This document shows positions 6,918 through 9,500 of a stretch of DNA of 9,500 bases, piece by piece. Numbering within the stretch: position 1 is the stretch's first letter; each line of letters starts with the position of its first letter. Below the pieces are notes generated by a model. That model saw only the letters and a list, made by a program, of their open reading frames with translations, was not told where the DNA came from and ran no database searches. This stretch comes from Bacteroidales bacterium (GTDB taxonomy: Bacteria > Bacteroidota > Bacteroidia > Bacteroidales > JAADGE01), in contig JANTGL010000089.1 in NCBI GenBank assembly GCA_024762915.1, forward strand, positions 1-9,500. The letters are read 5' to 3'. The position numbers and the translations under genes were made by a program.

Positions 6918-8144
6918 ATGGACAAATGTTCTTTTTGCGGTCGTAAAAGATCCGAAGTAAATTTATTGATTTCCGGAATTGAGGGGTTCATTTGTGATGA
7001 ATGTTCTGCAAGAGCCTATGAAATTATTGCGGAAGAAGAATTGACTAAAAAAGAAAAAAGTAAATTTGATATCAATAATGTTAAATTAAAAAAACCTGTT
7101 GAAATTAAAGAATTTCTTGATCAATATGTTATCGGTCAGGAACATGCAAAAAAAGTTTTGTCCGTTGCCGTTTACAATCATTATAAAAGATTATCCGTTC
7201 AAAACATTAAAGATGACGATGATATTGAGATTGATAAATCAAATATTGTGATGGTCGGAGAAACCGGAACAGGAAAAACACTTCTTGCAAAAACGATTGC
7301 TAAAATGTTGCATGTTCCGTTTACGATTGTTGATGCAACCGTTTTAACAGAAGCCGGTTATGTCGGGGAAGATATTGAAAGTTTATTGACTCGTTTGTTG
7401 CAAGCGGCGGATTATGATGTTGAAAAAGCAGAACAAGGCATTGTATTTATTGATGAAATTGATAAGATTGCACGAAAAAGTGATAATCCTTCCATTACAA
7501 GAGATGTTTCCGGAGAAGGTGTTCAACAAGGTTTGTTGAAATTATTGGAAGGAGCAATTGTGAATGTGCCGCCCAAAGGCGGAAGAAAACATCCCGAACA
7601 AAATTTAACACCCGTCAACACAAAAAATATATTATTTATTGCCGGCGGTGCATTTGACGGAATTGAAAAGAAAATTGCCAGACGACTAAATACACAAGTT
7701 GTCGGTTTTGATAAATCAGAAAAAAATAAAATTGATCAAGAAAACTTTTTGCAATATGTTGCTCCTCAAGATTTGAAATCATTTGGTTTAATTCCCGAAA
7801 TTATCGGAAGAATGCCTGTCCTTACACACCTTAATCCGCTTGACAGAAAAGCATTAAGAGCTATTTTGACGGAACCTAAAAATTCTATCATAAAACAATA
7901 CATCAAATTGTTTCAAATTGACGGTATTGAATTACATATTAGTGAAAATGTATTTGAATACATTGTGGATAAGGCAATTGAATATAAAATAGGTGCCAGA
8001 GGTTTACGTTCAATTTGTGAAGTGATTATGACGGATGCCATGTTTGAACTTCCTTCAAAACGTGTAAAGAAATTTTCGGTTGATATTAAATACGCAAAAA
8101 ATAAACTTGAAAAGGCAGATATTAAAAAATTAAAAGTTGCTTAA
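6918..8144 (+). CDS. clpX: ClpX, AAA+ unfoldase of the ClpXP protease
   Basis: 408 residues (E. coli 424). A hexameric ring that recognises, unfolds and translocates substrates into ClpP. The N-terminal C4 zinc domain has Cys4, Cys7, Cys26 and Cys29, used for dimerisation and adaptor or substrate binding. Other motifs: Walker A GETGTGKT (114-121), pore-1 loop GYVG (147-150), Walker B IVFIDEID with Asp179/Glu180, RKH pore-entrance loop (223-225), ClpP-docking loop VGF (262-264; IGF/LGF in many relatives), arginine finger Arg298 in GLIPEIIGRMP, and sensor-2 GARGLR (359-364). All functional motifs are present. A weak AGGA lies about 10 bases before the ATG. It is the last gene of the tig-clpP-clpX unit; its stop is one base from the stop of the convergent lolD. 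Confidence 0.97.
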   Translation: MDKCSFCGRKRSEVNLLISGIEGFICDECSARAYEIIAEEELTKKEKSKFDINNVKLKKPVEIKEFLDQYVIGQEHAKKVLSVAVYNHYKRLSVQNIKDDDDIEIDKSNIVMVGETGTGKTLLAKTIAKMLHVPFTIVDATVLTEAGYVGEDIESLLTRLLQAADYDVEKAEQGIVFIDEIDKIARKSDNPSITRDVSGEGVQQGLLKLLEGAIVNVPPKGGRKHPEQNLTPVNTKNILFIAGGAFDGIEKKIARRLNTQVVGFDKSEKNKIDQENFLQYVAPQDLKSFGLIPEIIGRMPVLTHLNPLDRKALRAILTEPKNSIIKQYIKLFQIDGIELHISENVFEYIVDKAIEYKIGARGLRSICEVIMTDAMFELPSKRVKKFSVDIKYAKNKLEKADIKKLKVA

Positions 8145-8145
8145 A

Positions 8146-8826
8146 TTAATTCTCTGCTGATTCAGACTGTTTTCCGTTAATAATTTTCCCGTCTTCTAAT
8201 TTAATAATTCGATCGGACATGTGAGCAAGTTCATTGTTATGTGTTACAATAACAAATGTTTGTTCAAATTTATCTCTTAAAGAAAAAAATAATTGGTGCA
8301 GTGCCTTTTTATTTTCAGTGTCGAGATTTCCGGAAGGTTCGTCAGCCAAAATTACCGACGGATTATTTATTAATGCTCTTGCTACGGCAACGCGTTGTTG
8401 TTCACCGCCCGACATTTCATTAGGTTTATGTTCGGCACGATCCGATAAATTTAAAAAATTTAATAAATCGATTGCTTTTTTTACGGCTGATTTTTTATCT
8501 GTTCCTTTGATAAATGCCGGCATGCAAATATTCTCTATTGCAGTAAATTCAGGTAACAAATGATGAAACTGAAAAACAAAACCAATATGTTCATTTCTGA
8601 ATTTTGCTAATTTTTTTTGATTTAAATTTGTGATATCCGTATCTTCAATTAAAATAGTTCCTTTATCAGCATCTAAAAGAGTTCCTATAATTTGTAAAAG
8701 AGTTGTTTTCCCGGCTCCGCTTGGACCCGTAACAGAAACAATTTCTCCTTTTTTAATATTCAATTCGATTTCTTTCAGAACATTGAGATTATCGAAAGAT
8801 TTACTGATATTATCGGTTTTAATCAT
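8146..8826 (-). CDS. lolD: LolD-type ATPase of the lipoprotein-releasing ABC transporter
   Basis: 226 residues. LolD powers the LolCDE-type complex that extracts lipoproteins from the inner membrane for transfer to the outer membrane. It is a cytoplasmic ATPase without membrane segments. Walker A GPSGAGKT (34-41), Q-loop Gln86 inside FQFHHLLPEFTAIENI (the stretch typical of LolD), signature MSGGEQQRVAVARAL (138-152), Walker B VILADEPSGNLD (158-169), and H-loop His196. FtsE and MacB-type ATPases are close relatives, but the FHHLLPEFTA stretch favours LolD. No LolC/E permease is in the window. It lies 24 bp after lptC on the same strand, so an envelope-biogenesis operon is likely. Its 3' end converges on clpX. 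Confidence 0.9.
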   Translation of the reverse strand: MIKTDNISKSFDNLNVLKEIELNIKKGEIVSVTGPSGAGKTTLLQIIGTLLDADKGTILIEDTDITNLNQKKLAKFRNEHIGFVFQFHHLLPEFTAIENICMPAFIKGTDKKSAVKKAIDLLNFLNLSDRAEHKPNEMSGGEQQRVAVARALINNPSVILADEPSGNLDTENKKALHQLFFSLRDKFEQTFVIVTHNNELAHMSDRIIKLEDGKIINGKQSESAEN

Positions 8827-8850
8827 AGAAGCATATTTCTTGAAAATTAG

Positions 8851-9483
8851 TTATTTAAGACGGACATTTTTTTTGTTTATTGAGTTATTAGGATTATTTT
8901 TTTGTTTATCATCATTATTAATAAACCCGTCGTCATCATCTTTTATTATTTTTCCGTAAACATCCGTAAAACGGTAAACAGTAAAATCTAAATTGGATTC
9001 AAATCCGCCTTCTCCGGTAATCTCAAACCCGCTTTTGTCAACAATATTTACGGGTTTTATCGAATAAATTTTTTCTTCTTTTTCATCCAAAAATAATTCT
9101 TCCGTTTTTAAGATACTGCCTTTTACATTTGTTAATATTACATTTCCCCTTGCTTTGGCAAAATTCTTTTTTTCATAATAAATACCGTAATCCGCTCGTA
9201 AACTTGAATGAATATTCATATGTTTATCATAAAAAGTTAATGAAATTCCTTTAGGAAAAACAGAATATTCTTTTTTGGGATTCGTATAACGGTATGCTAC
9301 CGGTGTAGAAAGAATAATTTGAGTGTGTCCGTTGATACTGTATTGAGATCTTAAATTTTCAACCGTAACATCGGGTAATTCTTTTTGATTTGTCAGCGCT
9401 TTTATTTCTTCCAAATCATTTTTGCAAGAGACTAGGATTAATACTATAAAAAGAAGACTGAACCGGAATTTGAATTTAAGCAT
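8851..9483 (-). CDS. lptC: LptC-like LPS-export protein, predicted lipoprotein
   Basis: 210 residues. LptC receives LPS from the LptBFG transporter and passes it to LptA in the periplasmic bridge. Residues 1-20 form a lipoprotein signal: basic start (KFKFR), hydrophobic core (LLFIVLILV), lipobox LVSC with Cys20. The body has the repeated beta-strand pattern of LptC/LptA-type proteins, with phrases such as DYGIYYEKKNFAKARGNV and the late GFESNLDFTVYRFTDVYG. The last 30 or so residues are low-complexity and rich in Asp, Asn and Lys. E. coli LptC is anchored by a transmembrane helix instead; Bacteroidota homologues often carry a lipobox. The ATG at 9483 is chosen because it gives a complete signal peptide. 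Upstream sequence is only 17 bases, so the promoter is not visible. Assignment from sequence pattern is fairly sure. Confidence 0.82.
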   Translation of the reverse strand: MLKFKFRFSLLFIVLILVSCKNDLEEIKALTNQKELPDVTVENLRSQYSINGHTQIILSTPVAYRYTNPKKEYSVFPKGISLTFYDKHMNIHSSLRADYGIYYEKKNFAKARGNVILTNVKGSILKTEELFLDEKEEKIYSIKPVNIVDKSGFEITGEGGFESNLDFTVYRFTDVYGKIIKDDDDGFINNDDKQKNNPNNSINKKNVRLK

Positions 9484-9500
9484 TTCTTAAGTATTATCTT

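Noticed and set aside
8146..8826. FtsE or MacB-type ATPase instead of LolD
   Set aside because: The Q-loop stretch FQFHHLLPEFTAIENI is typical of LolD and the envelope-biogenesis neighbour lptC fits; no ftsX or macA-like gene is adjacent.

Overview
The window looks like a chromosomal housekeeping region of a low-GC Bacteroidota (Bacteroidetes) bacterium. Evidence for this: lptC-type lipoprotein and lolD genes of the type found in that phylum, promoter-like boxes matching the Bacteroidota -7 consensus TAnnTTTG, almost no Shine-Dalgarno sequences, and a tig-clpP-clpX cluster. I see no phage, insertion-sequence, CRISPR or integron features, so the window does not look like a mobile island.

Left half, minus strand (1-4528): one uninterrupted reading frame of at least 1509 codons that runs off the left edge. 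It is two UvrA-like proteins fused head to tail, with four ABC ATPase modules. It is not a classical UvrA: both halves have lost the UvrB-binding domain but keep the DNA-contacting insertion domain and most zinc modules. It starts with TTG, because an in-frame stop lies just upstream and no ATG occurs before about codon 110. This is the most unusual object in the window. Fused UvrA forms are known as a class, so it is a rare architecture and not a wholly new system.

Centre (4529-4840): a short divergent intergenic region with putative promoters in both directions, an AT-only inverted repeat, a tRNA-Leu(UAG) gene, and a strong intrinsic-terminator-like hairpin directly behind the tRNA. The hairpin ends about 20 bases before the tig start codon.

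Right of centre, plus strand (4841-8144): tig, clpP and clpX, tightly spaced (16 and 27 bp gaps) and presumably one operon. Trigger factor meets nascent chains at the ribosome exit, while ClpX unfolds substrates and feeds them to the ClpP peptidase, so the operon joins folding and degradation.

Right end, minus strand (8146-9483): lptC (LPS-export lipoprotein) followed 24 bp later by lolD (ATPase of the lipoprotein-release transporter), two envelope-biogenesis genes. lolD converges on clpX with one base between the two stop codons and no visible terminator.
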